Source: Ectopseudomonas toyotomiensis (GTDB lineage Bacteria; Pseudomonadota; Gammaproteobacteria; Pseudomonadales; Pseudomonadaceae). Taken from it: 64,000 nt of DNA. Location: positions 124,001 to 188,000 of the forward strand of contig NZ_FOXK01000003.1 in assembly GCF_900115695.1 (NCBI RefSeq), given 5' to 3'. Below the pieces are notes generated by a model, which saw only the letters and a program-made list of their open reading frames with translations, was not told where the DNA came from and ran no database searches. The position numbers and the translations under genes are program-made. Shown piece after piece: positions 7,219 to 15,483 of this stretch (the first letter of the stretch is position 1; each line of letters opens with the position of its first letter).

Positions 7219-8997
7219 ATGACTGCCGTAAAACAAGCACTCGGAATCACCGATGTGGTGCTGCGTGATGCGCATCAGTCGATCCTGGCGACGCGTGTTC
7301 GTCTCGAAGACATGCTGCCGATTGCGCCCAAGCTCGATCAGGTCGGCTTCTGGTCGGTGGAGTCCTGGGGCGGCGCGACCTTCGATGCCTGCATTCGTTA
7401 CCTCGGCGAAGACCCCTGGGAGCGCATCCGCGAACTGAAGAAGGCCATGCCCAACACCCGTCAGCAGATGCTGCTGCGTGGGCAGAACCTGCTCGGCTAC
7501 CGCCACTACGCCGACGATGTGGTGGAGAAGTTCGTCGAGCGCGCGGCGGTCAACGGCGTCGATGTATTCCGCGTATTCGATGCGATGAACGACCCGCGCA
7601 ACCTGGAGACCGCACTCAAGGCCGTGAAGAAGCAGGGCAAGCATGCCCAGGGCACCATCTCCTATACCACCAGCCCGGTGCACACCTTGGACATGTGGGT
7701 CGATCTGGCCAAGCAGATCGAAGACATGGGCGCCGATTCGGTGGCCATCAAGGACATGGCGGGTATCCTTACCCCGTACACCGCCTTCGAGCTGGTGTCG
7801 CGCCTGAAGGCCAACCTGGCAATTCCGATTCACATGCAGTGCCACGCCACGGCGGGGCTGTCGTCGGTGGCCATTCTCAAGGCGGTGGAAGCTGGTATCG
7901 ACAACGTCGACACCGCGATTTCCTCGCTGTCGATGACCTATGGTCATTCGCCGACCGAGTCGGTGGTGGCCATGTTCCAGGGCACCGAGCGTGACACCGG
8001 GCTCAACCTCGAGCTGCTGGAAGAAATCGCCGCGTACTTCCGCGAGGTGCGCAAGAAGTACGCGAAGTTCGAGGGCAACCTCAAGGGTGTCGATTCACGC
8101 ATCCTGGTCGCCCAGGTGCCAGGCGGCATGCTCACCAATATGGAAAGCCAGCTCAAAGAGCAGGGCGCCCAGGACAAGTTCGACCAGGTGCTGGCCGAGA
8201 TTCCGCGCGTGCGCGAAGACCTGGGTTTCATCCCGCTGGTGACCCCCACTTCGCAGATCGTCGGCACTCAGGCGGTGATCAATGTGCTCACTGGTGAGCG
8301 CTACAAGTCCATCACCAAGGAAACTGCCGGCGTGCTCAAGGGCGAGTACGGCGCCGCGCCCGCGCCGTTCAACGCCGAGCTGCAGGCCCGTGTACTCGAT
8401 GGCAGCGAGGCCATTACCTGCCGCCCGGCCGACCTGCTCGAGGCCGAAATGGACAAGCTGACCGCCGAGCTCAAGGGCATCGCCCGGGAGAAAGGCATCA
8501 AGCTGGCCGCCGACGAGATCGACGACGTGCTGACTTACGCGTTGTTCCCGCAGATCGGCCTGAAATTCCTGGAAAATCGCGGCAACCCGGCGGCCTTCGA
8601 GCCGGCACCGACCGGCAAGGAAACTCCGGCTCGCGAGGCCGGCAAGCCCGAGGTCTACACCGTCGAGGTCAATGGCAAATCCTTCGTCGTGCAGGTGAAC
8701 GAGGGCGGCGATATCGAAGGCATCAAGCCTGTCGGTGGTACAGCGAGCGCCGCACCGGCGGCGGCTCCGGCCGCAGTCGGCGGCGGCGAGCCGCAAGCCG
8801 CGCCGCTGGCCGGCAATATCTTCAAGGTGTTGGTGCAGCCGGGCCAGGCCGTGGAGGAGGGGCAACTGGTGATCATCCTCGAAGCGATGAAGATGGAAAC
8901 CGAGATCCGCGCCTTCAAGGCCGGTACCGTCGGTGCGGTCAACGTCAAGGTCGGCGATGCAGTGGCAGTGGGCGCAAGCCTGCTGACCATCGGCTGA
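7219..8997 (+). CDS. oadA: Oxaloacetate decarboxylase alpha subunit, biotin-containing
   Basis: 592 residues. The N-terminal carboxyltransferase domain ([59 protein letters not shown]) transfers the carboxyl group of oxaloacetate to biotin. A PYC/OAD association domain follows, then an Ala/Pro-rich linker ([14 protein letters not shown]) and a biotinyl domain with the EAMKMETE motif, lysine about residue 558. The ATG at 7219 has AGAGGGA upstream and gives the canonical N-terminus; an in-frame ATG at 7192 overlapping oadG is less likely. The context with oadG and oadB argues for the membrane Na+ pump rather than the soluble pyruvate carboxylase subunit. Confidence 0.95.
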   Translation: MTAVKQALGITDVVLRDAHQSILATRVRLEDMLPIAPKLDQVGFWSVESWGGATFDACIRYLGEDPWERIRELKKAMPNTRQQMLLRGQNLLGYRHYADDVVEKFVERAAVNGVDVFRVFDAMNDPRNLETALKAVKKQGKHAQGTISYTTSPVHTLDMWVDLAKQIEDMGADSVAIKDMAGILTPYTAFELVSRLKANLAIPIHMQCHATAGLSSVAILKAVEAGIDNVDTAISSLSMTYGHSPTESVVAMFQGTERDTGLNLELLEEIAAYFREVRKKYAKFEGNLKGVDSRILVAQVPGGMLTNMESQLKEQGAQDKFDQVLAEIPRVREDLGFIPLVTPTSQIVGTQAVINVLTGERYKSITKETAGVLKGEYGAAPAPFNAELQARVLDGSEAITCRPADLLEAEMDKLTAELKGIAREKGIKLAADEIDDVLTYALFPQIGLKFLENRGNPAAFEPAPTGKETPAREAGKPEVYTVEVNGKSFVVQVNEGGDIEGIKPVGGTASAAPAAAPAAVGGGEPQAAPLAGNIFKVLVQPGQAVEEGQLVIILEAMKMETEIRAFKAGTVGAVNVKVGDAVAVGASLLTIG

Positions 8998-9007
8998 GGG
9001 GCGCGTC

Positions 9008-10144
9008 ATGGAAAAGCTCCTCAAGCTCTGGCAGAGCACCGGTCTGTACCATCTGGAGCCCGGTCAGGCGTTCATGATCGCGGTGTGCCTGTTGCTGATC
9101 TACCTGGCCATCAAGAAGGGCTTCGAGCCCCTGTTGCTGGTACCCATCGGCTTCGGTGGCCTGCTGTCGAACATCCCGGTGGCCAACATGGCCGAAGGCG
9201 CGGGCTTCCTGCATCTGATCTATGAAGTGGGCCTGCCGACCAGTATCTTCCCGCTGCTGATCTTCCTCGGCGTCGGCGCCATGACCGACTTCGGCCCGAT
9301 GCTGGCCAACCCGAAGACGCTGCTGCTTGGCGCCGCCGCGCAGTTCGGCATCTTCGGCACCTTGCTCGGCGCACTGGCGATCACCGCGCTGGGCATTCCC
9401 GGCATGGAGTTCACCCTCAAGGAGGCGGCGTCCATCGCCATCATCGGCGGGGCGGACGGGCCGACCTCGATCTTCGTCACCTCCAAGCTGGCGCCCGACC
9501 TGCTCGGCCCAATTGCCGTGGCGGCCTATGCCTACATGGCGCTGGTACCGCTGCTGCAGCCGCCGATCATGCGCGCGCTGACCACCAAGGAAGAGCGCGC
9601 CATCGTCATGCAGCAACTGCGTCCGGTGGGGCAGACCGAGAAGATCATCTTCCCCATCGTGCTGTGCATTCTGATCGGTATGCTGCTGCCTGACGCCGCG
9701 CCGTTGATCGGCATGTTCGCCCTCGGCAATCTGCTGCGCGAGGCCGGTGTGGTCGAGCGTCTGGCCGATACCTCGCGTAACGCGCTGATCAATATCGTCA
9801 CCATCTTCCTCGGCCTGACCGTGGGTTCGAAGCTGTCGGCCGAGGCCTTCCTGCAGCTCAAGACCCTGGGCATTCTCATGCTGGGCATGGTGGCGTTTTG
9901 CGCGGGCACCGCGGCCGGTGTGCTGATGGCCAAGCTGATGAATGTGTTCAGCACGCACAAGGTCAATCCGCTGATCGGCTCGGCTGGCGTGTCGGCAGTG
10001 CCGATGGCGGCTCGGGTATCGAACAAGGTCGGCCTGGAGGCCAATCCGCAGAACTTCCTGCTGATGCATGCCATGGGGCCGAACGTGGCCGGGGTGATAG
10101 GCTCGGCCGTGGCGGCGGGGGTGTTGCTCAGTTTCGTTGGCTGA
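9008..10144 (+). CDS. oadB: Na+-translocating decarboxylase beta subunit (OadB)
   Basis: 378-residue polytopic membrane protein that decarboxylates carboxybiotin and exports Na+. Recognisable segments are [29 protein letters not shown], the [10 protein letters not shown] re-entrant loop with the essential aspartate, and C-terminal [23 protein letters not shown] with a conserved Ser/Asn pair. Starts ten bases after oadA and is followed by two terminator hairpins, so oadGAB form a closed operon. Confidence 0.95.
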   Translation: MEKLLKLWQSTGLYHLEPGQAFMIAVCLLLIYLAIKKGFEPLLLVPIGFGGLLSNIPVANMAEGAGFLHLIYEVGLPTSIFPLLIFLGVGAMTDFGPMLANPKTLLLGAAAQFGIFGTLLGALAITALGIPGMEFTLKEAASIAIIGGADGPTSIFVTSKLAPDLLGPIAVAAYAYMALVPLLQPPIMRALTTKEERAIVMQQLRPVGQTEKIIFPIVLCILIGMLLPDAAPLIGMFALGNLLREAGVVERLADTSRNALINIVTIFLGLTVGSKLSAEAFLQLKTLGILMLGMVAFCAGTAAGVLMAKLMNVFSTHKVNPLIGSAGVSAVPMAARVSNKVGLEANPQNFLLMHAMGPNVAGVIGSAVAAGVLLSFVG

Positions 10145-10148
10145 TTGG

Positions 10149-10170
10149 CGCGGAGTTCGCTCCGCGTCTT
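10149..10170 (+). terminator. UUCG hairpin terminator after oadB
   Basis: CGCGGAG (10149-10155), loop TTCG, then CTCCGCG (10160-10166) followed by TCTTTTC. A stable tetraloop stem directly behind the oadB stop codon. Confidence 0.75.
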
Positions 10171-10177
10171 TTCGTTG

Positions 10178-10216
10178 CCCATAAAAAAACCGGCTCAAGG
10201 CCGGTTTTTTTATGGG
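10178..10216. terminator. Bidirectional terminator between oadB and amrZ
   Basis: A perfect inverted repeat: CCCATAAAAAAACCGG (10178-10193) against CCGGTTTTTTTATGGG, core CCGGC-TCAAG-GCCGG. The A-tract and T-tract on either side make it work in both directions, serving oadB and the convergent amrZ. Confidence 0.9.
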
Positions 10217-10222
10217 CTCGCC

Positions 10223-10540
10223 TCAGGCTTCTTCGGCGGCCATTTCCACGTCGTGGGCAATCAGAGCGACCAGCGCGTTCTGCTGGCGGCGCGACAACTG
10301 ACGAAAACGCTGCAGCAATTCACGCTCATGGAGGCTCAGCTCGGGGCTGTCGAGACGCAGGCTGAGATCGTCATCCAGCGCACCTTCCTGCAGCATGCTT
10401 TGCTCCAGGCGGGCGATGATTTCCGAATTCATGCTGCGATGATGGTTGCGTGCTACGTCAGCGATACGCTCACGCATGCCATCTGGCAAGCGAACGACAA
10501 ATTTGTCAGCCGTGCGGCTGGAATAAATAGCCTGTTTCAT
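10223..10540 (-). CDS. amrZ: Ribbon-helix-helix regulator AmrZ
   Basis: 105-residue Arc-family DNA-binding protein controlling alginate, flagella, Psl and c-di-GMP genes in pseudomonads. The N-terminal ribbon [21 protein letters not shown] carries the DNA-contacting K13, V15 and R17 (K18, V20, R22 in P. aeruginosa), followed by [16 protein letters not shown] and the tetramerisation tail [30 protein letters not shown]. The N-terminus is five residues shorter than in P. aeruginosa; an in-frame TAG three codons upstream fixes the start. As in P. aeruginosa it lies beside phnC. Repeated ACCGGTT and CATTACC motifs in its leader are candidate autoregulatory sites. Confidence 0.95.
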   Translation of the reverse strand: MKQAIYSSRTADKFVVRLPDGMRERIADVARNHHRSMNSEIIARLEQSMLQEGALDDDLSLRLDSPELSLHERELLQRFRQLSRRQQNALVALIAHDVEMAAEEA

Positions 10541-10549
10541 AGGGCGCTA

Positions 10550-10640
10550 CATTACCGGTTAGTTCAGGGAGCGATACTGGTAGTCAGTGTCGAGATTGTC
10601 ACCGGTTTGACCGTGTTTCGCACTAGCCGTTCAACCGGTA
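10550..10640 (-). promoter_or_regulatory. Candidate AmrZ autoregulatory region
   Basis: Upstream of amrZ: CATTACC at 10550-10556, similar to the core of the known algD AmrZ site, and three ACCGGTT/AACCGGT copies at 10554-10560, 10601-10607 and 10634-10640. The last two form a dyad. AmrZ is known to repress its own gene in P. aeruginosa; assignment here is inference. Confidence 0.4.
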
Positions 10641-10812
10641 TCGCGTTCTGCGTCATTATGACCCGAGGGTCATCTGAACAGTTCCTTGACGCCAAATACG
10701 TGTCGGATTGTGATTCAGGTGGCGGCTTTATGCCAGCACCGATTGTCTGAAATGCGTGGTATTCGGCAGAACTCATCTTGATGCGTCGCTCGAGCATAAA
10801 AGTTTCAAGTTT

Positions 10813-10852
10813 CGGTCACTCAATCGTCATCTCCGGTTCACCGGGCTGACAC
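10813..10852 (+). promoter_or_regulatory. Pho-box-like array upstream of phnC
   Basis: Four 7-base units at exactly 11-base spacing: CGGTCAC (10813), TCGTCAT (10824), GGTTCAC (10835) and CTGACAC (10846), resembling the CTGTCAT-N4 direct repeats bound by PhoB. A weak TACCTT -10 candidate starts 10 bases after the last unit. Fits phosphate-starvation control of the phn operon. Confidence 0.6.
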
Positions 10853-10867
10853 AGCTTGCGCCTACCT

Positions 10868-10879
10868 TGGTCTACACCA
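10868..10879 (+). promoter_or_regulatory. PhnF/DasR-like operator upstream of phnC
   Basis: TGGTCTACACCA is a near-perfect dyad matching TGGTNTANACCA, the type of site bound by HutC-subfamily GntR proteins (mycobacterial PhnF, DasR). It lies 53 bases before the phnC ATG and just downstream of the Pho-box array. A related perfect palindrome occurs at 13713-13724 inside the start of phnF. Confidence 0.5.
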
Positions 10880-10932
10880 GAAGGCGCGAGTTAGCTGCCT
10901 TCGTATCGACAATGATAGTAGAGGGCCAGCCC

Positions 10933-11757
10933 ATGCGCGCAGCGATTCGAGTCGACCGTCTGAACAAGAGCTTCGGTCGCAAACAGGCGTTGTTCGACCT
11001 GGCGCTGTCGGTACAGCCAGGTGAAATGGTGGCCTTGATTGGTGCTTCGGGGTCGGGCAAGTCGACCCTGCTGCGCCATCTCGCCGGCTTGGCGCGCGGC
11101 GATGCCGGCAGTATCGAAGTGCTCGGTCGCCAGGTCCAGGCCGACGGTCGCCTCAACGGTGACGTGCGCCGTCAGCGCGCCGATATCGGCTACATCTTCC
11201 AGCAGTTCAATCTGGTCGGCCGCCTCAGTGTGATGCAGAACGTGTTGCTCGGCGGTCTGGGGCGCATGCCGCGCTGGCGTGGCAGCCTCAGCCTGTTCAA
11301 TGCCGATGAAAAACAGCGCGCCATGCAGGCGCTGGAGCGGGTCGGTCTGGCCGAGTTCGCCGCGCAGCGTGCTTCGACCCTCTCCGGGGGGCAGCAGCAA
11401 CGCGTGGCCATCGCTCGCGCGCTGTGCCAGCAGGCCGAGGTGATTCTCGCCGACGAGCCGATCGCCTCGCTCGACCCGGAGTCGGCACGCAAGGTGATGG
11501 AGATTCTTGCCGACATCAACCGCCGCGACGGCAAGACGGTGGTGGTGACGCTGCATCAGGTCGACTACGCGGTGCGCTATTGCCAGCGCGCGGTGGCGCT
11601 CAAGGGCGGGCGCATTCATTTCGACGGACCCACCGACAGCTTCAACCCCGATTTCCTCAATGACCTCTACGGCGGCGATCTCGATATCAGCCTGCTGCTG
11701 CCGCAAGGGCAGCGCCCACGGGCTGTAGAGCGTCCGCTGACGTTGGCCAAGGCCTGA
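10933..11757 (+). CDS. phnC: Phosphonate ABC transporter ATP-binding protein
   Basis: 274 residues. ATPase of the PhnCDE phosphonate importer. Walker [11 protein letters not shown]-loop [20 protein letters not shown], signature [15 protein letters not shown] and Walker [14 protein letters not shown] are all present. The ATG at 10933 follows GAGGG and starts [15 protein letters not shown], a normal PhnC N-terminus; the longer open frame from 10756 is leader DNA containing Pho-box and operator-like elements. First gene of phnCDEFGHIJKLMNP. Confidence 0.97.
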   Translation: MRAAIRVDRLNKSFGRKQALFDLALSVQPGEMVALIGASGSGKSTLLRHLAGLARGDAGSIEVLGRQVQADGRLNGDVRRQRADIGYIFQQFNLVGRLSVMQNVLLGGLGRMPRWRGSLSLFNADEKQRAMQALERVGLAEFAAQRASTLSGGQQQRVAIARALCQQAEVILADEPIASLDPESARKVMEILADINRRDGKTVVVTLHQVDYAVRYCQRAVALKGGRIHFDGPTDSFNPDFLNDLYGGDLDISLLLPQGQRPRAVERPLTLAKA

Positions 11758-11811
11758 CGTCGCCTTTCTCATTCGAAACAACAACGCCAACCCGCAACAG
11801 GAGTGTGCTCC

Positions 11812-12813
11812 ATGTTCAAACGCATCGGCCAGGTGCTGGCTGCCTCTGCGCTCGTCACCGGTTCCCTGCTGGGCTCGGTCCAGGCCGCCGAGGAACTCAA
11901 CTTCGGCATCATCTCCACCGAGTCCTCGCAGAACCTCAAGGCCATGTGGGACCCCTTCCTGGCTGACATGAGCAAGCAGACCGGGGTGAAGATCAACGCC
12001 TTCTTCGCCCCGGACTATGCCGGGATCATCCAGGGCATGCGTTTCGACAAGGTCGACGTGGCCTGGTACGGCAACAAGTCGGCGATGGAAGCGGTGGACC
12101 GCGCCGGCGGCGAGATCTTCGCCCAGACCGTAGCGGCCAACGGCGCCCAGGGCTACTACAGCCTGCTGGTGGCGCACAAGGACAGCCCGATCAATTCGGT
12201 CGAGGACATGCTCAAGAACGCCAAGAGCCTGACCTTCGCCAACGGCGACCCGAACTCCACTTCCGGTTATCTGGTGCCCGGTTACTACGTGTTCGCCCAG
12301 AACAACGCCGACGCCGGCAAGATCTTCAAGCGCTCGCTCAACGGCAGTCATGAGGTCAACGCCTTGTCGGTGGCCAACAAGCAGGTCGATGTCGGCACCT
12401 TCAACAGCGAGGGCATGGAACGTCTGGAAGTGACCGCGCCGGACAAGGCCGCGCAGCTCAAGGTGATCTGGACCTCGCCGCTGATCCCGTCCGACCCCAT
12501 CGTCTGGCGCAAGAACCTGCCGCAGGAAACCCGCGACAAGCTGCGCGACTTCTTCATGACCTACGGTGCCAAGCCGGAGGAGAAGAAGGTGCTCGAAGGT
12601 CTGCAGTGGGGCCAGTTCAAGGCTTCCGACAACGATCAGCTGCTGCCGATTCGTCAGCTCGAGCTGTTCAAGAAACGCACCGAAGTGGCCAACAACGACA
12701 AGCTCAAGGACTCCGACAAGCAGGCTCAGCTCAAGGAGCTGGACGCCGAGCTGGCCAAGCTGGAGCAGCGTATGGCCGAGCGTGAGAAGCAGGGCGGCGC
12801 CAGCGCCGGTTGA
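11812..12813 (+). CDS. phnD: Phosphonate ABC transporter substrate-binding protein
   Basis: 333 residues. Periplasmic phosphonate-binding protein: signal peptide MFKRIGQVLAASALVTGSLLGSVQAAEE, then ELNFGIISTESSQNLKAMWDPFLADM and the ligand region YAGIIQGMRFDKVDVAWYGNKSAMEA and ANGDPNSTSGYLVP. The C-terminus is a long charged helix (DSDKQAQLKELDAELAKLEQ). CAGGAG is 9 bases before the ATG. A strong stem-loop follows the stop codon and may raise phnD mRNA levels relative to the permease gene. Confidence 0.97.
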   Translation: MFKRIGQVLAASALVTGSLLGSVQAAEELNFGIISTESSQNLKAMWDPFLADMSKQTGVKINAFFAPDYAGIIQGMRFDKVDVAWYGNKSAMEAVDRAGGEIFAQTVAANGAQGYYSLLVAHKDSPINSVEDMLKNAKSLTFANGDPNSTSGYLVPGYYVFAQNNADAGKIFKRSLNGSHEVNALSVANKQVDVGTFNSEGMERLEVTAPDKAAQLKVIWTSPLIPSDPIVWRKNLPQETRDKLRDFFMTYGAKPEEKKVLEGLQWGQFKASDNDQLLPIRQLELFKKRTEVANNDKLKDSDKQAQLKELDAELAKLEQRMAEREKQGGASAG

Positions 12814-12819
12814 TCCTGG

Positions 12820-12847
12820 CAGCCCCTCGGTATCCACCGAGGGGCTG
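12820..12847 (+). other. Intercistronic stem-loop between phnD and phnE
   Basis: CAGCCCCTCGGT (12820-12831), loop ATCC, ACCGAGGGGCTG (12836-12847): a perfect 12-bp GC-rich hairpin with no T-tract. It sits 6 bases after the phnD stop. Such hairpins after binding-protein genes commonly protect the upstream mRNA; this role is inferred. Confidence 0.7.
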
Positions 12848-12876
12848 ACTGCAGTCGTTTTCCCCGAGATGCCTTG

Positions 12877-13668
12877 ATGACCACTTTGACCACCCATACC
12901 CCGACCATCGATAGCAAACGCAGCTGGTTGCAGTTGATCGGCTGGGGCCTGTTCTTCGCCGTACTTGCCTGGTCCTGGCAGGGCGCGGAAATGAACCCGC
13001 TGGCGCTGGTGCGCGATGCCGGCAACATGGCCACCTTCGCCGCCGACTTCTTTCCGCCAGATTTCAGCAACTGGCAGCACTACCTCAAGGAAATGGTGGT
13101 TACCGTACAGATCGCCCTCTGGGGCACGGTGCTGGCCATCGTCTGCGCCATTCCGCTGGGCATTCTCTGCTCCGAGAACATCGTGCCCTGGTGGGTGTAC
13201 CAGCCGGTGCGGCGGGTGATGGATGCCTGCCGTTCGATCAACGAAATGGTCTTCGCCATGCTCTTCGTCGTCGCGGTCGGCCTCGGCCCCTTCGCTGGCG
13301 TGCTGGCGCTGTTCATCAGCACCACCGGGGTGTTGGCCAAGCTGTTCGCCGAGGCGGTCGAGGCCATCGACCCGGGCCCGGTCGAAGGCGTGCGCGCCAC
13401 CGGTGCCAGTGCCCTGCAGGAGGTGATCTTCGGCGTCATCCCACAGGTGTTGCCGCTGTGGATCTCCTACTCGCTGTACCGCTTCGAGTCCAACGTGCGC
13501 TCGGCCACCGTGGTCGGCATGGTCGGCGCCGGCGGTATCGGAGTGATCCTCTGGGAGGCCATACGCGGCTTCCAGTTCGCCCAGACCTGCGCCCTGCTGA
13601 TCGTGATCATTCTGGTGGTGAGCGCCATCGACATCCTGTCACAGCGCCTGCGCAAGCTCTTTATCTGA
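12877..13668 (+). CDS. phnE: Phosphonate ABC transporter permease
   Basis: 263-residue inner-membrane permease. About six hydrophobic segments, beginning [15 protein letters not shown], with the BPD_transp_1 EAA loop [35 protein letters not shown] and the terminal [21 protein letters not shown]. The ATG at 12877 is chosen over the adjacent TTG at 12874. Single phnE, as in the P. aeruginosa operon. Confidence 0.96.
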   Translation: MTTLTTHTPTIDSKRSWLQLIGWGLFFAVLAWSWQGAEMNPLALVRDAGNMATFAADFFPPDFSNWQHYLKEMVVTVQIALWGTVLAIVCAIPLGILCSENIVPWWVYQPVRRVMDACRSINEMVFAMLFVVAVGLGPFAGVLALFISTTGVLAKLFAEAVEAIDPGPVEGVRATGASALQEVIFGVIPQVLPLWISYSLYRFESNVRSATVVGMVGAGGIGVILWEAIRGFQFAQTCALLIVIILVVSAIDILSQRLRKLFI

Positions 13669-13678
13669 AGGAGGAGGA

Positions 13679-13700
13679 GGGCGCCTGCGTGCGCCCTTTT
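13679..13700 (+). terminator. Terminator-like hairpin between phnE and phnF
   Basis: GGGCGC (13679-13684), loop CTGCGT, GCGCCC (13691-13696) then TTTT. It could partly end transcription after the transporter genes. It overlaps the GTG start candidate and part of the GGAGG ribosome site of phnF, so it could act on translation instead. Confidence 0.45.
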
Positions 13701-14411
13701 CAAACGATGAACTTGTCTAGACAAAGCGAACCGCTGTACCGCGAGCTGGCCGCCGTGTTGCGCGAAGACCTGCAACGCATGAGCCCGGGCGACTACCTGC
13801 CGGGCGAGATGCAACTGGCCGCGCGTTTTTCCGTCAACCGCCACACCCTGCGCCGCGCGGTGGACGAGCTGGTGCTCGAAGGCCGCCTGCTGCGCCGCCA
13901 GGGCAAGGGCACCCAGGTGCTGGCCAGGCCGCTGGTGTATCCGGTGGAGGCGGGCAGTGCCTTCAGCCAGTCGCTGTCGGCGCTCGGCCACCGGGTCGAG
14001 GCGAAACTGATCGAGAAGCTGCGCCGTACCGGCAGCAGCGAGGAGTGCCGCCACCTGCAACTGCCCGACGGCAGCGAGTTGATCGAGCTGACCACCCTGC
14101 GTCTGCTCGAGGGCCAGCCGTTGAGCCTGATCCGCCACCGCTTCTGCGCCAGCCTGGCGCCACTGTTGGCCGACTACCAGGGCGGCTCGCTGCGCCAGTA
14201 CCTGGCCGAGCGCGACCTGCCCCTGGCGCGCACCTTCAGCCTGATTGGCGCGCGTCTGCCAAGCCGCGAAGAGGCCGCGCACCTGCTGATGCCGCGCCAT
14301 GCGCCGTTGCTCAGCGTACTCACTTTGTCCCGCGATCCCGCTGGCCGGGCGGTGGAGCTGGCGCAGTCCAGCAGCCGCGCCGACCGCTTCCAGTACCAGG
14401 TAGCGACCTGA
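13689..14411 (+). CDS. phnF: GntR/HutC-family regulator PhnF
   Basis: 240 residues from a GTG at 13689, which has GGAGGAGG eight bases upstream; the ATG at 13707 (234 residues) lacks a ribosome site. The N-terminal winged helix shows PLYRELAAVLREDLQRMSPGDYLPGEMQLAARFSVNRHTLRRAVDELVLEGRLLRRQGKGTQVL, followed by a UTRA effector domain ending LTLSRDPAGRAVELAQSSSRADRFQYQV. Likely represses phn in the absence of phosphonate (inference from mycobacterial PhnF). A perfect TTGTCTAGACAA palindrome lies in its own first codons. Confidence 0.93.
   Translation: MRPFQTMNLSRQSEPLYRELAAVLREDLQRMSPGDYLPGEMQLAARFSVNRHTLRRAVDELVLEGRLLRRQGKGTQVLARPLVYPVEAGSAFSQSLSALGHRVEAKLIEKLRRTGSSEECRHLQLPDGSELIELTTLRLLEGQPLSLIRHRFCASLAPLLADYQGGSLRQYLAERDLPLARTFSLIGARLPSREEAAHLLMPRHAPLLSVLTLSRDPAGRAVELAQSSSRADRFQYQVAT
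13713..13724. promoter_or_regulatory. TTGTCTAGACAA palindrome at the start of phnF
   Basis: A perfect 12-bp palindrome of the GTCTAGAC type recognised by HutC/DasR-like regulators, encoding Leu-Ser-Arg-Gln at the beginning of phnF. It shares the GTCTA core and spacing with the site at 10868-10879. Candidate autoregulatory operator. Confidence 0.45.
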
Positions 14412-14422
14412 TGGAGACCCGC

Positions 14423-14872
14423 ATGAACGAAACCGACCCGAACATTGCCGCGCGACAGCGCTGGATGGGCGTGCTGGCCCGCGCCGGCAATGCCCTCGAT
14501 AGCCATGAGGCGGCGCTCAAGGACAGCGCCTATCAGCTGATCCGCGCGCCCGAGGTGGGTATGACCCTGGTGCGCGGGCGCATGGGCGGCACCGGCAGCG
14601 CCTTCAATCTCGGCGAGATGACCGTGACCCGCTGCGTGGTGCGCCTGGCCGATGGCCGCACCGGCTACAGCTACCTGGCCGGCCGCGACAAGCGCCGCGC
14701 CGAACTGGCGGCGCTGGCCGACGCCCACCTGCAGGGCAGCGATCAGGCGCGCTGGCTCAGTGACCTGATCGAACCCCTGGCCCGCCAGCAGCGCGAACAG
14801 CGTCTGGCCCGGGCCGCACAGACTGCCACCACCCAGGTGGAGTTCTTCACCCTGGTCAGAGGAGAGGATTGA
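14423..14872 (+). CDS. phnG: C-P lyase core subunit PhnG
   Basis: 149 residues, the usual length of about 150. Part of the PhnGHIJ core; with PhnI and PhnH it makes ribose methylphosphonate triphosphate from ATP and phosphonate. Recognised from ARQRWMGVLARA, the VRGRMGGTGSAFNLGEMTVTRCVVRLADG centre and GYSYLAGRDKRRAELAALADA, ending VEFFTLVRG. The ATG at 14423 has GGAG at 7-base spacing; an ATG at 14411 overlaps the phnF stop. Confidence 0.96.
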   Translation: MNETDPNIAARQRWMGVLARAGNALDSHEAALKDSAYQLIRAPEVGMTLVRGRMGGTGSAFNLGEMTVTRCVVRLADGRTGYSYLAGRDKRRAELAALADAHLQGSDQARWLSDLIEPLARQQREQRLARAAQTATTQVEFFTLVRGED

Positions 14873-15483
14873 TGACTACGCCGCACAGCTCGCACTGGCT
14901 GCAACCGGCTTTCGACGACCCGGTGCTGGATGCCCAGGTCAGCTTCCGCGCGGCCCTCGCAGCCCTGGCCGAACCCGGTCTGGCCCAGCCGATGGCGCGC
15001 GCCCACACCTTGGGTGATCTGACGCCGGCCACTTATGGCCTGTGCCTGGCCTTTCTCGACAGCGACACGCCGCTATGGCTGGCGCCGCGCTTCGATACGC
15101 CGCTGATTCGCGCCAACCTGGCCTTCCACTGCGGTTGCCCGATCGTTGCCGAACGCGAGATCGCCCTGTTCGCCCTGCTCGATGAGAGCGAGTTGAGCGA
15201 TCTGTCGGACTTCGACAACGGCAGCGAACGCTACCCGGATCAGTCCTGCACGCTACTGATCCAGTTGGACGATCTGCACGCCGGCCCAGCCCTGCGCTGG
15301 CGCGGCCCAGGCATCAAGGACGTGCGCAGCGTCAACCTGCCGCTGCCGGCCTCGTTCTGGCAGCAACGCCAGGCGCGCAGCGCCTTTCCCCGTGGCCTGG
15401 ACTGCTTCTTCGCCGCTGGCGGCGAAGTCATCGGCCTGCCACGCAGCACCCATGTGCTGATCGAGAACGAGGAGGCCGCCTGA
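14872..15483 (+). CDS. phnH: C-P lyase core subunit PhnH
   Basis: 203 residues. Structural subunit of the PhnGHIJ complex. Recognisable PAFDDPVLDAQVSFRAALAALAEPGLAQPM at the N-terminus and GPGIKDVRSVNLPLPASFWQQRQARSAFPRGLDCFFAAGGEVIGLPRST at the C-terminus. The ATG overlaps the phnG TGA by one base and follows GGAGAGG; the stop likewise overlaps phnI, indicating coupled translation. Confidence 0.96.
   Translation: MTTPHSSHWLQPAFDDPVLDAQVSFRAALAALAEPGLAQPMARAHTLGDLTPATYGLCLAFLDSDTPLWLAPRFDTPLIRANLAFHCGCPIVAEREIALFALLDESELSDLSDFDNGSERYPDQSCTLLIQLDDLHAGPALRWRGPGIKDVRSVNLPLPASFWQQRQARSAFPRGLDCFFAAGGEVIGLPRSTHVLIENEEAA

Noticed and set aside
10564..10797. A 77-codon minus-strand open frame between amrZ and phnC
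   Set aside because: No ribosome site or family resemblance, and it overlaps the likely amrZ and phnC control regions.
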